Positions 7,839 to 15,204 are shown, counted from the first letter of the stretch. The stretch: DNA of 16,821 bases from Bifidobacterium breve (GCA_943325435.2 CALPPK020000002.1:1-16821); one strand, 5' to 3'. Program-made: numbers and translations. Notes: generated by a model not told the origin, from the sequence alone.

Positions 7839-8585
7839 GTTTCGGGCAATGCGTGCAAGCGCAATTCGAGAACCAATTGACGTGACGGTGCCGACCGATT
7901 GATCATTCTCCATCACACGAGCACCAACCCCAAGACCCTCACGAGGAAGAGCACGCACAACAACAGGCGCCATCGTGCCGCGAGAGTCCATTCGCTCGAC
8001 GAGTTCTTGTCCCGGATAGCACCCTTTGGTGAAGCTAACGGCGACAGACAGAATTCCTGTTGTGCCAGGAATGTCACCCACTAAAACATCGACACCAAGT
8101 TTTGGCCAACGAGCATCTGCACGGGAGAAGTCAATGCGCTCTGGCTCTGTTGCTTCTCCCAGTGTTGGCAACTGCGATACGTCGCCCACCAGATCGATTT
8201 CATCTTCAGAACCCCAGTATGGAATGGCACGTCCAGGCCCAACGCCAACTTCGCGCATCACATTAGGACCACGGAAAGCGCGTACTACCCAATCGCTGCG
8301 CCGCAAAGTTACCTTTGCGCGCAATACGAATCGCTGCAACCGCACGATTACTTCATCTGCAAATCCTGCATCAACATCAAGGGTAAACACCGTGTCTTCG
8401 TGGCGCACAACCCGCACAAGCGCCGATACGTGACCAGTTGGTTCAAGAAGCAAACTGTGAATGCTGGCGCCCACGGCTAGCGATGCAATGTCATTGGCTA
8501 GTTGTGAATGCAAGAACGTTTGGGCATCATCGCCCTGCACGATGATGACGTCGCGGTTGACGTCAGCCCAGACAATGCTCGTCAT
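7812..8585 (-). CDS. ygfZ: YgfZ/GcvT family tetrahydrofolate-binding protein (Fe-S cluster maintenance)
   Basis: This is a 257-aa homologue of YgfZ, a folate-binding protein structurally related to the glycine-cleavage T protein and needed for the activity of certain Fe-S enzymes. The signature is KGCYPGQE (187-194), with the key C189, in the sequence TKGCYPGQELVERM. The N-terminal part (VQGDDAQTFLHSQLANDI, about 16-33) matches the folate-binding fold, and a C-terminal barrel follows from about 205. Its ATG overlaps the trpE stop as ATGA, so it is the last gene of the hisI-trpE-ygfZ unit. Its own ribosome site is weak. Its 3' end overlaps the convergent M50 gene by 27 nt. It has no known role in tryptophan or histidine synthesis, so the coupling to trpE may only set expression level. 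Confidence 0.9.
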   Translation of the reverse strand: MTSIVWADVNRDVIIVQGDDAQTFLHSQLANDIASLAVGASIHSLLLEPTGHVSALVRVVRHEDTVFTLDVDAGFADEVIVRLQRFVLRAKVTLRRSDWVVRAFRGPNVMREVGVGPGRAIPYWGSEDEIDLVGDVSQLPTLGEATEPERIDFSRADARWPKLGVDVLVGDIPGTTGILSVAVSFTKGCYPGQELVERMDSRGTMAPVVVRALPREGLGVGARVMENDQSVGTVTSIGSRIALARIARNSTVGEPLV

Positions 8586-10111
8586 GCTGTTGTTCCCGCT
8601 TCTTTGCGACGTTGTGTCATTCGTTCAGCAGCCGGAATGGTGGCTAATAACGCTCGCGCTTTGTTCTCGCACTCCAAATCTTCATCAGCAGGGTCACTAT
8701 CGGCAACGATTCCGGCACCCGCCTGCAGGCTTGCAAACTTTGGGCCAACAAACATTGTGCGGATCGCTATCGCTGTATCGAGATTTCCTGAAAAATCCAC
8801 ATACCCAACAACACCGGCATATGGTCCGCGTTTGACAGGTTCTAATTCATCGATGATTTCCATGGCACGCACTTTTGGTGCACCGCTAACAGTGCCGGCC
8901 GGCAATGTTGCCCGCAATACATCAATTGGGCCGAGGCCTGGCTTTAAGTCGCCTGACACTTGTGACGTGAGGTGCATTACATGGCTGTAGCGCTCAAGCG
9001 TCATGAGTTCGTCCATTTGTACAGAACCAAACGTTGACACTCGACCAACGTCGTTGCGGGCAAGGTCAACCAGCATGATGTGCTCTGCAACTTCTTTTGG
9101 ATTTTCACGCAGTTCACCTGCAAGCCGCTTGTCATGCTCGTCGTCTACTCCGCGCTTACGCGTTCCGGCTATCGGACGAGACACCACTCGCCCATTCACT
9201 AATTGCACGAGAGGCTCTGGAGACCCACCAACAATGGTGAGATCAGGTTGACGCAAGAAGTACATGTACGGACTGGGGTTCACCTGACGTAGAACTCGAT
9301 ACACATCAAATGGGTCTGCAGTGAGGTCAATATCAAATCTCTGAGACAGAACTACTTGGAAAATGTCGCCCGCGCGAATGTATTCCTTTGCAACATCAAC
9401 CGCAGAGCGATACGCACCATTGGGCATTGAAGAACGTGTTGTTGGCAGGTTCTCGCCAGCAACTGGCGGCTCCACTGCAACATACGCAAGCGGACGAGCA
9501 AGATCAGCCACAGCTTCATGCACACGTACAACCGCAGCATCGTACGCCTCGCCGATTTGCGCATCGGTCAACCCTGCAACCGGAACACTTTCGAGCATGT
9601 ACACGCGTTGACGCCAATGGTCGAATGCGGCAAGCGAACCAATAATGCTGATGGAAGCATCTGGCAAATCACGATCATCTCGTGGAACGTTTGGAAGATC
9701 TTCAATCTCACGAACAACGTCATAACCGAGGTGACCCATAAGTCCACCTTGCAGTGGAGGAAGGTCTGGAAAGAGCGGAGCGCGATAGATGCTCAACAAC
9801 TCCTCCATTGCAGCCAACATTCCCTTATCTAAAGGAACACTTGCGGGCACATCGCCGGTAACTGTTAGGACGCCATTGCGCAACGTAAGAGTTCCGCGGG
9901 GGTTACGACCCACAAAGGAATATCTGCTCCATCGTTCGCCATGTTCTACTGATTCGAGCAAGAAGCCATCACCATCACCGACCAATTTGATGAACGCAGC
10001 AACCGGAGTTTCGAGGTCGGCAAGAATCTGAGTCCACACAGGAACAACAGTGTGAAGTTTTGCTAGCTCAATGAATTCAGCACGCGATGGCGTGACCGCG
10101 GTACCTGTCAT
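8582..10111 (-). CDS. trpE: Anthranilate synthase component I
   Basis: TrpE converts chorismate to anthranilate, the committed step of tryptophan synthesis, using ammonia from the glutamine amidotransferase TrpG (not in this window). It is 509 aa, a normal length. The allosteric tryptophan site is intact: LLES (51-54) and NPSPYMYFL (278-286). Chorismate-binding motifs follow: PIAGTRKRG (313-321), ENPKEVAEHIMLVDLARND (336-354), GTVSGAPK (406-413), and GAGIVADSDP (465-474). It is therefore expected to be feedback-inhibited. Its ATG overlaps the hisI stop as ATGA, and GGTGA (minus strand of 10118-10122) lies 6 nt upstream as a ribosome site. The hisI-trpE junction is a known actinobacterial arrangement. 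Aminodeoxychorismate synthase (PabB) is the main alternative, but the LLES and PSPYM motifs and the neighbours favour TrpE. Confidence 0.94.
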   Translation of the reverse strand: MTGTAVTPSRAEFIELAKLHTVVPVWTQILADLETPVAAFIKLVGDGDGFLLESVEHGERWSRYSFVGRNPRGTLTLRNGVLTVTGDVPASVPLDKGMLAAMEELLSIYRAPLFPDLPPLQGGLMGHLGYDVVREIEDLPNVPRDDRDLPDASISIIGSLAAFDHWRQRVYMLESVPVAGLTDAQIGEAYDAAVVRVHEAVADLARPLAYVAVEPPVAGENLPTTRSSMPNGAYRSAVDVAKEYIRAGDIFQVVLSQRFDIDLTADPFDVYRVLRQVNPSPYMYFLRQPDLTIVGGSPEPLVQLVNGRVVSRPIAGTRKRGVDDEHDKRLAGELRENPKEVAEHIMLVDLARNDVGRVSTFGSVQMDELMTLERYSHVMHLTSQVSGDLKPGLGPIDVLRATLPAGTVSGAPKVRAMEIIDELEPVKRGPYAGVVGYVDFSGNLDTAIAIRTMFVGPKFASLQAGAGIVADSDPADEDLECENKARALLATIPAAERMTQRRKEAGTTA

Positions 10112-10497
10112 TCGTCTTCACCAAATGCTCGATAGAAACAGGAACGCTCGCCCGTATGGCAGGCTCCGCGACCTTCTTGATCTACTTTGAACAAAAGGGT
10201 GTCACCATCGCAGTCGTAATACGCCTCGCGTACAAACTGCCGATCACCACTGGTATCACCCTTACGCCACAACTCACTGCGGCTGCGGCTGTAGTACACC
10301 ATGCGTCCTTCAGCAAAAGTCATGCGTAAAGATTCTGCATTCATCCACGCCATCATCAAGATGTCGCCCGTATCAACACACTGCGCAATAGCTGGCACCA
10401 GACCATCTGCGTTGTAGACAACGCCAGACAATTGATCGGCAGTGGCAAGAATGACGCGCCCCCGTGAATTGTTTGAAGTCTGGTCGTTGTTGCTCAC
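10108..10497 (-). CDS. hisI: Phosphoribosyl-AMP cyclohydrolase
   Basis: HisI opens the adenine ring of phosphoribosyl-AMP, the third step of histidine synthesis. The 129-aa protein has only the cyclohydrolase domain, so a separate HisE pyrophosphohydrolase must be encoded elsewhere. Visible motifs are LMMAWMN (47-53), RSRSELWRKGDTSGD (71-85), the magnesium-binding DCDGD (95-99), and the zinc cysteines C96, C113 (GACHTG) and C120. The GTG start gives an N-terminal extension of about 25 polar residues before the conserved NADGLVPAIAQ (29-39). No later start codon fits better, and TACCGT lies 7 nt upstream, so the mRNA is probably leaderless. It heads a coupled unit with trpE and ygfZ and diverges from the hydrolase gene across 25 nt. 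Confidence 0.93.
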   Translation of the reverse strand: MSNNDQTSNNSRGRVILATADQLSGVVYNADGLVPAIAQCVDTGDILMMAWMNAESLRMTFAEGRMVYYSRSRSELWRKGDTSGDRQFVREAYYDCDGDTLLFKVDQEGRGACHTGERSCFYRAFGEDE

Positions 10498-10504
10498 CGT
10501 AAGT

Positions 10505-10510
10505 ACGGTA
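10505..10510 (-). promoter_or_regulatory. Leaderless -10 element for hisI-trpE-ygfZ
   Basis: TACCGT on the minus strand is followed by 7 nt and then the hisI GTG (10497). The hexamer overlaps by two bases with the identical hexamer of the opposing promoter. Confidence 0.55.
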
Positions 10511-10514
10511 CCGT
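10509..10514 (+). promoter_or_regulatory. Leaderless -10 element for the alpha/beta hydrolase gene
   Basis: TACCGT is followed by 8 nt and then GTG at 10523, so the transcript would begin at or 1-2 nt before the start codon. TTGTTG at 10487-10492 (16-nt spacer, inside hisI) is a partial -35. Confidence 0.5.
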
Positions 10515-10522
10515 CTTGCCCC

Positions 10523-11152
10523 GTGGGAGTGGAAACTATTTACCTAGAAACCATTGATGGCATCAATGTTGAAGCCGATTTGGTGCGCACTGACGCCGAA
10601 CTCGTGCGAGCTGTTGTGATTATTGGCCATCCACACCCCCTCTACGGCGGAGACCGTTTTAATCATGTGGTTCGAGCCATGCAAGATGTGGCATTGGGTC
10701 TCGATTGCCATTCAATTGCCGTTGACTTTCGCGGGGTGAATAATTCTGGCGGTTTTCATGATGACGGAGATTCTGAACGCCTTGATTTAGCTGCTGCATG
10801 TGAATTGTCTGACCTCATTGCACCCGAAGTTCCAATCATCATGACTGGCTACTCATTTGGTTCAGTTGTTGGGCTGAATGTCAGCAACCCGTGGATTGCA
10901 GGATGGATAGCCGTCGCCCCACCCGCACAGATGATGAAGTCACTTCCCTCAGCAGCAAACAACCCACGACCAAAGATTTTGATTGCAGCCGAACATGATC
11001 AGTTCACATCACCAGACGAAATGGCTACGGCCATCGCGTCGTGGAGCAACACTGAAATCATTCTGGCCCAAGGTGTTGATCACTCTTTCGCCGTCAATGC
11101 GGCAACTCTCTGCAACTCAGCTTTGTCTCGCTTGCTAGAGACAATTTCTTAA
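10523..11152 (+). CDS. Alpha/beta hydrolase of the COG2945 type
   Basis: This is a compact, cytosolic alpha/beta-hydrolase (209 aa from the GTG at 10523). The oxyanion-side motif HPHPLYGGD (36-44) and the strand RGVNNSGGFHDDG (70-82) are characteristic of the predicted hydrolases grouped in COG2945. The catalytic triad can be read as S111 in the elbow GYSFGS (109-114), D159 in EHDQF and H187 in VDHSF. The frame is open upstream to 10442, but that segment is antisense to hisI, so a GTG at 10523 or 10529 is preferred. Both fit the -10 at 10509-10514. The gene interrupts the otherwise collinear histidine cluster in the opposite orientation. Its stop codon abuts the hisF stop with no gap. The substrate is unknown and no histidine-pathway step requires it. 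Confidence 0.83.
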   Translation: MGVETIYLETIDGINVEADLVRTDAELVRAVVIIGHPHPLYGGDRFNHVVRAMQDVALGLDCHSIAVDFRGVNNSGGFHDDGDSERLDLAAACELSDLIAPEVPIIMTGYSFGSVVGLNVSNPWIAGWIAVAPPAQMMKSLPSAANNPRPKILIAAEHDQFTSPDEMATAIASWSNTEIILAQGVDHSFAVNAATLCNSALSRLLETIS

Positions 11153-11926
11153 CTACGTATTGCGAACGCGAATGCCGCGCGAAGCCATATCGCGTTTCGC
11201 ATCGCCAATGGTGTGCTCACCAAAGTGAAATATTGAAGCCGCCAGCACGCCTGTTGCGCCACCTTCGATGACCCCCTCAGCTAAATGACCAAGTGTGCCG
11301 ACGCCACCGCTAGCGATGACTGGGACTCCGACTGCATCAGAGACCGCACGCGTAAGACCAATATCAAAACCATCTCGCGTGCCGTCACGATCCATAGATG
11401 TCAGGAGAATTTCACCGGCACCAAGTGACACAGCCGCAACTGCCCATTCAACGGCGTTTAGTTCTGTAGCCGTACGGCCACCGTGCAAGAACACCATCCA
11501 CTGATGAGTCGCGGCGTCCCACTTGGCGTCAATTGCGCACACAACACACTGCGATCCGAATTCGTCTGCGATATCTGCAATAACTTGAGGTCGTTGCACC
11601 GCTGAAGTGTTGACACTGATTTTGTCGGCACCTGCACGCAACAATGCTCGTGCATCAGACAATTCGCGAATACCGCCACCAACAGTGAACGGAATGAACA
11701 CTTCCTCAGCAGTTCGAGAAACGACGTCAATCATGGTGTCACGTCCATCAGACGATGCAGTGATGTCCAAGAACACCAATTCATCTGCACCTTGAGCGTC
11801 ATAGCGGGCAGCCAGTTCCACTGGGTCTCCCGCATCGCGTAAATCAACGAAATTGATTCCCTTGACAACTCGGCCATTGGTTACATCAAGACATGGAATA
11901 ACGCGTGCAACTAGGTCCGGATTCAT
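11153..11926 (-). CDS. hisF: Imidazole glycerol phosphate synthase, cyclase subunit
   Basis: HisF is the (beta-alpha)8 barrel that joins PRFAR with ammonia, delivered from HisH, to give imidazole glycerol phosphate and AICAR. The 257-aa length is typical. The two catalytic aspartates are D14 in IPCLDV and D133 in AIDAK. Phosphate-binding loops are TVGGGIR (81-87) and IASGGVG, and [13 protein letters not shown] lies on strand 6. Its ATG overlaps the hisA stop as ATGA, with GGCGG (minus strand of 11934-11938) 7 nt upstream. It is the last gene of the hisB-hisH-hisA-hisF series and ends directly against the convergent hydrolase stop, leaving no space for a terminator between them. Confidence 0.96.
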   Translation of the reverse strand: MNPDLVARVIPCLDVTNGRVVKGINFVDLRDAGDPVELAARYDAQGADELVFLDITASSDGRDTMIDVVSRTAEEVFIPFTVGGGIRELSDARALLRAGADKISVNTSAVQRPQVIADIADEFGSQCVVCAIDAKWDAATHQWMVFLHGGRTATELNAVEWAVAAVSLGAGEILLTSMDRDGTRDGFDIGLTRAVSDAVGVPVIASGGVGTLGHLAEGVIEGGATGVLAASIFHFGEHTIGDAKRDMASRGIRVRNT

Positions 11927-12633
11927 GCCAAAACCGCCAACGCTTCAGACACAGAGAATTTCGATTCATACAACGCTTTACCAACGATGACGCCATTCAA
12001 GCCAATGACGACTGCCAGATCTGCAATATGTGACAGTGCACCAACACCACCGCTAGCAATGACAGGAATTGAGGTATGAGACACCGCGCGTGCCAACCCT
12101 TCAACGTCTGGTCCAGTCAACATGCCATCACGAGAAATATCAGTAATCACAAAAGCCGATGCTGTGGGAAATTGACCAAGTAGGTCATCCACTTTCACGC
12201 CGGAAGATTCAGTCCAGCCGTGCGTGGCTGCCACTCCGTTGCGGTGATCAAGGCCCACAGCAACAGAAACAATGCCTGACACCCGATGAACGAGTGCAGG
12301 GTCGGCAACTGCAGCAGACCCCATAACAACGCGCGCTACTCCGGCAGTCGCGAGAGCCTCAGCATCGGCTTCAGTGCGCACTCCTCCACCCACTTGCAGT
12401 GACGCACGGCCTGCGATGGCGCTTGCAACTGATGAAATAACAGAACGATTTACGGGTTCACCACTTCGCGCAGCGTCTAGGTCAACCATGTGCACCCACG
12501 TTGCTCCTTGATCAACGAACGAAAGAGCCATTGCAACAGGGTCAACGCCATACACGGTGCTGTCGTCATATTCACCCTGACGCAAGCGAACTACTTTGCC
12601 ACCGAAAACGTCAATTGCTGGATAAAGAATCAT
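11923..12633 (-). CDS. hisA: ProFAR isomerase, HisA-like rather than PriA-like
   Basis: This barrel enzyme (236 aa) isomerises ProFAR to PRFAR. General acid-base residues are D8 (PAIDV) and D129 (VGLDHR), with TDISRDG (164-170) on strand 6. Many actinobacteria use the bifunctional PriA, which also does the TrpF reaction. Here the loop reads QVGGGVR (80-86), as in ordinary HisA, instead of the SGGIR form of PriA. The position of the PriA arginine before the conserved Gly-Trp is H138 (THGW). I therefore call it monofunctional HisA, with some doubt. GGTGA (minus strand of 12641-12645) lies 7 nt before its ATG, and the start overlaps the hisH stop by 4 nt. Confidence 0.92.
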   Translation of the reverse strand: MILYPAIDVFGGKVVRLRQGEYDDSTVYGVDPVAMALSFVDQGATWVHMVDLDAARSGEPVNRSVISSVASAIAGRASLQVGGGVRTEADAEALATAGVARVVMGSAAVADPALVHRVSGIVSVAVGLDHRNGVAATHGWTESSGVKVDDLLGQFPTASAFVITDISRDGMLTGPDVEGLARAVSHTSIPVIASGGVGALSHIADLAVVIGLNGVIVGKALYESKFSVSEALAVLA

Positions 12634-13256
12634 GCTGCTGTCACCGACTTGACGAAATTCTCAAGCAACTGCAACCCGGCCGTTGCCGATTTCTCTGGGT
12701 GAAACTGCGTTGCAAACACATTGCCGCGACGAAATGCAACATTGAGTGTTTCGCCGTAATGAACTGTGGCTGCAACATCGTTGCTATCCGTTGGTACACC
12801 ATGCAGAGAATGAACGAAATACATCCATGGGCGTTCATCAAGACCTGAGAACAAAACATCGGCCTTTGTGATGTTGAGTTGATTCCATTGCATCTGTGGT
12901 CGAGGCACATCAGCAGAGAGCCATTGCACCGAACCAGGAATGATGCCAAGCCCAGTTGCGGTCTCATCTTCTTCGCTTGAATCAAACAACATCTGCATGC
13001 CGACACAAATGCCCATGAACGGAACCCCGCGTTCTACCGACTCATGAACAACGGATTCAAGACCTGCGGTACGCAATGCGTTCATGCATGCACCGAAAGC
13101 CCCAACACCTGGTAACACAACAGCATCTGCCGAGGCAGCAATACGAGCGTCAGCTGTGAGCACAGCATCGGCACCAACACGTTCTAACGCTTTTTGCGCA
13201 GAGCGCAAGTTTCCGATTCCGTAATCAAGCACCGCAACACGCGGGCGTGATGTCAC
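12630..13256 (-). CDS. hisH: Imidazole glycerol phosphate synthase, glutaminase subunit
   Basis: HisH releases ammonia from glutamine and channels it to HisF. The 208-aa class-I amidotransferase has the triad C84 (GICVGMQ), H186 and E188 (FHPEKS), and the oxyanion loop PGVGAF (49-54). The usually conserved PHMGWN segment reads PQMQWN (120-125). The HisF-facing HSYY-type segment reads HSLHG (149-153). The start is a GTG that overlaps the hisB stop (GTGA), and AAGGGTG (minus strand of 13264-13270) lies 7 nt upstream as a ribosome site. Co-translation with hisA and hisF fits the 1:1 HisH:HisF complex. Confidence 0.94.
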   Translation of the reverse strand: MTSRPRVAVLDYGIGNLRSAQKALERVGADAVLTADARIAASADAVVLPGVGAFGACMNALRTAGLESVVHESVERGVPFMGICVGMQMLFDSSEEDETATGLGIIPGSVQWLSADVPRPQMQWNQLNITKADVLFSGLDERPWMYFVHSLHGVPTDSNDVAATVHYGETLNVAFRRGNVFATQFHPEKSATAGLQLLENFVKSVTAA

Positions 13257-13846
13257 GAAAGAACACCCTTCGTAGAGGGCACTCCCGCCGACTCAATGCG
13301 AACAGCATCGCGTAAACAGCGTGCGAGTCCTTTGAAGGTTGCTTCGATGATGTGATGCACGTTACGGCCTGCGCGCAAGTTGACATGCAACGTAATTGCA
13401 GCAGCACTAGCAAGCGACGACACTGCGTGTTCGGCAAGTGACGGATCAAAAGCTGGGCTGCCAAGTGGAAGACACTCGGGCAATTCAACATTCCACGCCA
13501 CAAAGGCGCGCCCACTGAGATCTAATGAAACCTCTACGAGTGCTTCGTCAAGTGGGTACAACCCACTTGCAAAACGCCTCACTCCGGCTTTATCGCCAAG
13601 CGCTTCGCGCAATGCTTCGCCGACAGAGATTGCAACATCTTCAACGGTGTGGTGTGTATCGATGTGCAGGTCGCCCTTTGCTGCAATCGTGAGGTCAAAG
13701 CCTCCGTGACGTGCCAACTGCTCGAGCATATGGTCATAGAACGGAATACCTGTCGAGATCGACGCGGTTCCTGATCCGTCAAGGTTGATAGACACATCAA
13801 TGGATGTCTCTTTTGTGCTGCGGGTGACCTGGGCTGTACGTGCCAT
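13253..13846 (-). CDS. hisB: Imidazoleglycerol-phosphate dehydratase
   Basis: HisB removes water from imidazole glycerol phosphate to give imidazole acetol phosphate. The protein is the monofunctional 197-aa form without a histidinol-phosphatase domain. The manganese-binding repeats are YDHML (37-41), DTHHTVED (63-70) and NVHHIIEATFK (162-172). The ATG at 13846 is chosen because MARTAQVTR matches the usual actinobacterial beginning. A GTG at 13870 would add eight residues. The ribosome site is unclear: AGAGG ends one base before the ATG, while GAGAAT, a poor -10, lies 6 nt upstream. It could be read through from hisC, 56 nt away. Its stop overlaps the hisH start. Confidence 0.94.
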   Translation of the reverse strand: MARTAQVTRSTKETSIDVSINLDGSGTASISTGIPFYDHMLEQLARHGGFDLTIAAKGDLHIDTHHTVEDVAISVGEALREALGDKAGVRRFASGLYPLDEALVEVSLDLSGRAFVAWNVELPECLPLGSPAFDPSLAEHAVSSLASAAAITLHVNLRAGRNVHHIIEATFKGLARCLRDAVRIESAGVPSTKGVLS

Positions 13847-13852
13847 GCCTCT

Positions 13853-13887
13853 ATTCTCGCCGCTCGACACCCTTCTCGGACTGTCAA
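13853..13887 (-). promoter_or_regulatory. Ambiguous promoter region before hisB
   Basis: On the minus strand a perfect TTGACA (13882-13887) is followed 23 nt later by GAGAAT (13853-13858), 6 nt before the hisB ATG. The spacing is too long for an ordinary promoter and the -10 is weak, so this may simply be the spacer of a hisC-hisB transcript. Confidence 0.2.
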
Positions 13888-13902
13888 TTACGTGATTTCT
13901 GC

Positions 13903-14970
13903 CTAATTGGCCGACAGAGCGGCCGTTAACGCATCCAAGAAGGCCGAGTTCTCGTCTGGCGTGCCCACAGTGACCCGCAAACAGCCAGTCAACCTTGGTG
14001 TCGTACTGAAATCGCGTACCAGAACCCCTGAGTCAACCATTCGCTGCCACGCGACAGCCGCGGCAGTAGAACGAGGCCTAAACAAGATGAAGTTTGACCC
14101 ACTTGGCCAAACATCGCACTCCATTTCACTGATGGCTGCAAAAATGCGACTGCGTTCAGATTTGATGATGTCAACTCGCTGTTCCATTTCTGAAACAAAA
14201 TTCAACGCAGCAATAGTTGCAGCTTGCTTAAACGAATCCAGATGATACGGAAGAACAGCAATTTCTAAATCTGAGATCATCTGTTTTGGTGCTACTACGT
14301 AACCAACTCGTAATCCAGCCATTGACAAAGTTTTTGAGAATGTTCGGGTGACTGCGAGAGGTTTGTCTTCAGTAACCATGTCAATCGCCGACCATTCGGA
14401 AAACTCGGCGTACGCCTCATCAACAACGATAACTCCTGTCGTGTGGGCGAGCATCGCCTCCAGATTTTCACGTGGCTCAATGATTCCGGTCGGATTATTC
14501 GGATTACATAAGAACGACACTGACGGCTTATGACGCGTCAGAACACGCTCGATCTCTATTGCGTCAAGCGTTAAGTCGGCGCGACGTTCCCCTTGCACAA
14601 CTTCGGCACCGGTGACGCGCGCAATTTGGGAATACATCTGATACGTCGGCTCGAACGTTGCGACACACCGGCCAGCACCGCCATACGCCAGCAGAATTGT
14701 TTGAAGAACTTCATTAGAACCATTTGCCACAAAAATGTTTGCTGGATCAACATTGTGTCGGCGCGCAATTGTTTCCCGTAATTCAGTCACGGCTCTATCG
14801 GGATAACGATTCCATTGAATTGACCGTGCAATGTCTGCGACCGCATCAAGCCATGCAGCAGGCGGAGGAAATGGCGACTCATTGGTGTTCAACCGAACAG
14901 GCACATCAACTTGAGCGGAGTGATACCCAGTCATCGCCTGAATTTGTTCTCGTGGATTGAATGTGGTCAC
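13903..14970 (-). CDS. hisC: Histidinol-phosphate aminotransferase
   Basis: HisC transfers an amino group from glutamate to imidazole acetol phosphate. The 355-aa protein is a fold-type I PLP enzyme. The PLP lysine is K213 in TFSKTLSMAGLRVGY (210-224), with R221 expected to hold the phosphate. CNPNNPTG (155-162) and VDEAYAEF (183-190) complete the cofactor site, and LNTNESPF (27-34) is the usual N-terminal substrate loop. It starts at a GTG with TAAGTT 6 nt upstream and no Shine-Dalgarno, so the mRNA is probably leaderless. It is followed after 56 nt by hisB and preceded by an unidentified small gene. hisD, commonly next to hisC in actinobacteria, is absent here. Confidence 0.95.
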   Translation of the reverse strand: MTTFNPREQIQAMTGYHSAQVDVPVRLNTNESPFPPPAAWLDAVADIARSIQWNRYPDRAVTELRETIARRHNVDPANIFVANGSNEVLQTILLAYGGAGRCVATFEPTYQMYSQIARVTGAEVVQGERRADLTLDAIEIERVLTRHKPSVSFLCNPNNPTGIIEPRENLEAMLAHTTGVIVVDEAYAEFSEWSAIDMVTEDKPLAVTRTFSKTLSMAGLRVGYVVAPKQMISDLEIAVLPYHLDSFKQAATIAALNFVSEMEQRVDIIKSERSRIFAAISEMECDVWPSGSNFILFRPRSTAAAVAWQRMVDSGVLVRDFSTTPRLTGCLRVTVGTPDENSAFLDALTAALSAN

Positions 14971-14976
14971 AACGGC

Positions 14977-14982
14977 AACTTA
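14977..14982 (-). promoter_or_regulatory. Leaderless -10 element for hisC
   Basis: TAAGTT on the minus strand is followed by 6 nt (GCCGTT) and then the hisC GTG. TTGACT directly abuts the hexamer and so cannot serve as its -35. Confidence 0.5.
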
Positions 14983-14999
14983 GTCAACGAAGCCACGTA

Positions 15000-15191
15000 C
15001 TAGCGGGCTATTTTTTCAGCGCGAATCAACAAACGTTCTGCTGACAACAACGCCCGTTCTGCTTCATACATTGCACTAACGAGATCTTCATGGTTTGCGC
15101 CGATGTTCTCGATAAGCCCGGCGACTCTCATCCGGTAACGATTTACGGCATCTGCTGCTGCGCCCAGTTCGGCACAAATGGTGGCTGTCAT
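15000..15191 (-). CDS. Small helical protein of unknown function
   Basis: I do not recognise this 63-aa protein. It fills the space between nth and hisC on the same strand, starting at ATG 15191 and ending in TAG. It contains no signal peptide or membrane segment. The composition is rich in Ala, Glu, Leu and Arg. The C-terminal half (about 36-63: LVSAMYEAERALLSAERLL and following) should form a long amphipathic helix, possibly paired with a helix at about 8-29, giving a small helical hairpin. Codon choice (GCA, GAA, GCC) resembles the neighbours, and TAGCGT lies 7 nt before the ATG, in line with the other leaderless starts here. A TTG directly before the ATG could also be used. Coding status is likely but unproven. 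Confidence 0.6.
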   Translation of the reverse strand: MTATICAELGAAADAVNRYRMRVAGLIENIGANHEDLVSAMYEAERALLSAERLLIRAEKIAR

Positions 15192-15198
15192 CAAACAG

Positions 15199-15204
15199 AC
15201 GCTA
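15199..15204 (-). promoter_or_regulatory. Possible leaderless -10 element for the small ORF
   Basis: TAGCGT on the minus strand is followed by 7 nt (CTGTTTG) and then the ATG at 15191. It lies in the 24-nt gap after the nth stop codon. Confidence 0.4.

Larger units (their letters stand above)
10505..10514. repeat. Palindrome ACGGTACCGT holding both divergent -10 elements
   Basis: This perfect 10-bp inverted repeat presents TACCGT on each strand. The TA at 10509-10510 is shared by both hexamers. It occupies the centre of the 25-nt gap between the two GTG start codons. Confidence 0.6.

Noticed and set aside
8508..8990. 160-codon plus-strand open frame across the ygfZ/trpE junction
   Set aside because: It is antisense to conserved TrpE motifs, and the composition looks non-coding.
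10442..10522. Upstream extension of the hydrolase
   Set aside because: The frame is open, but it lies antisense to the hisI N-terminus, and the shared promoter would then sit inside the coding region.
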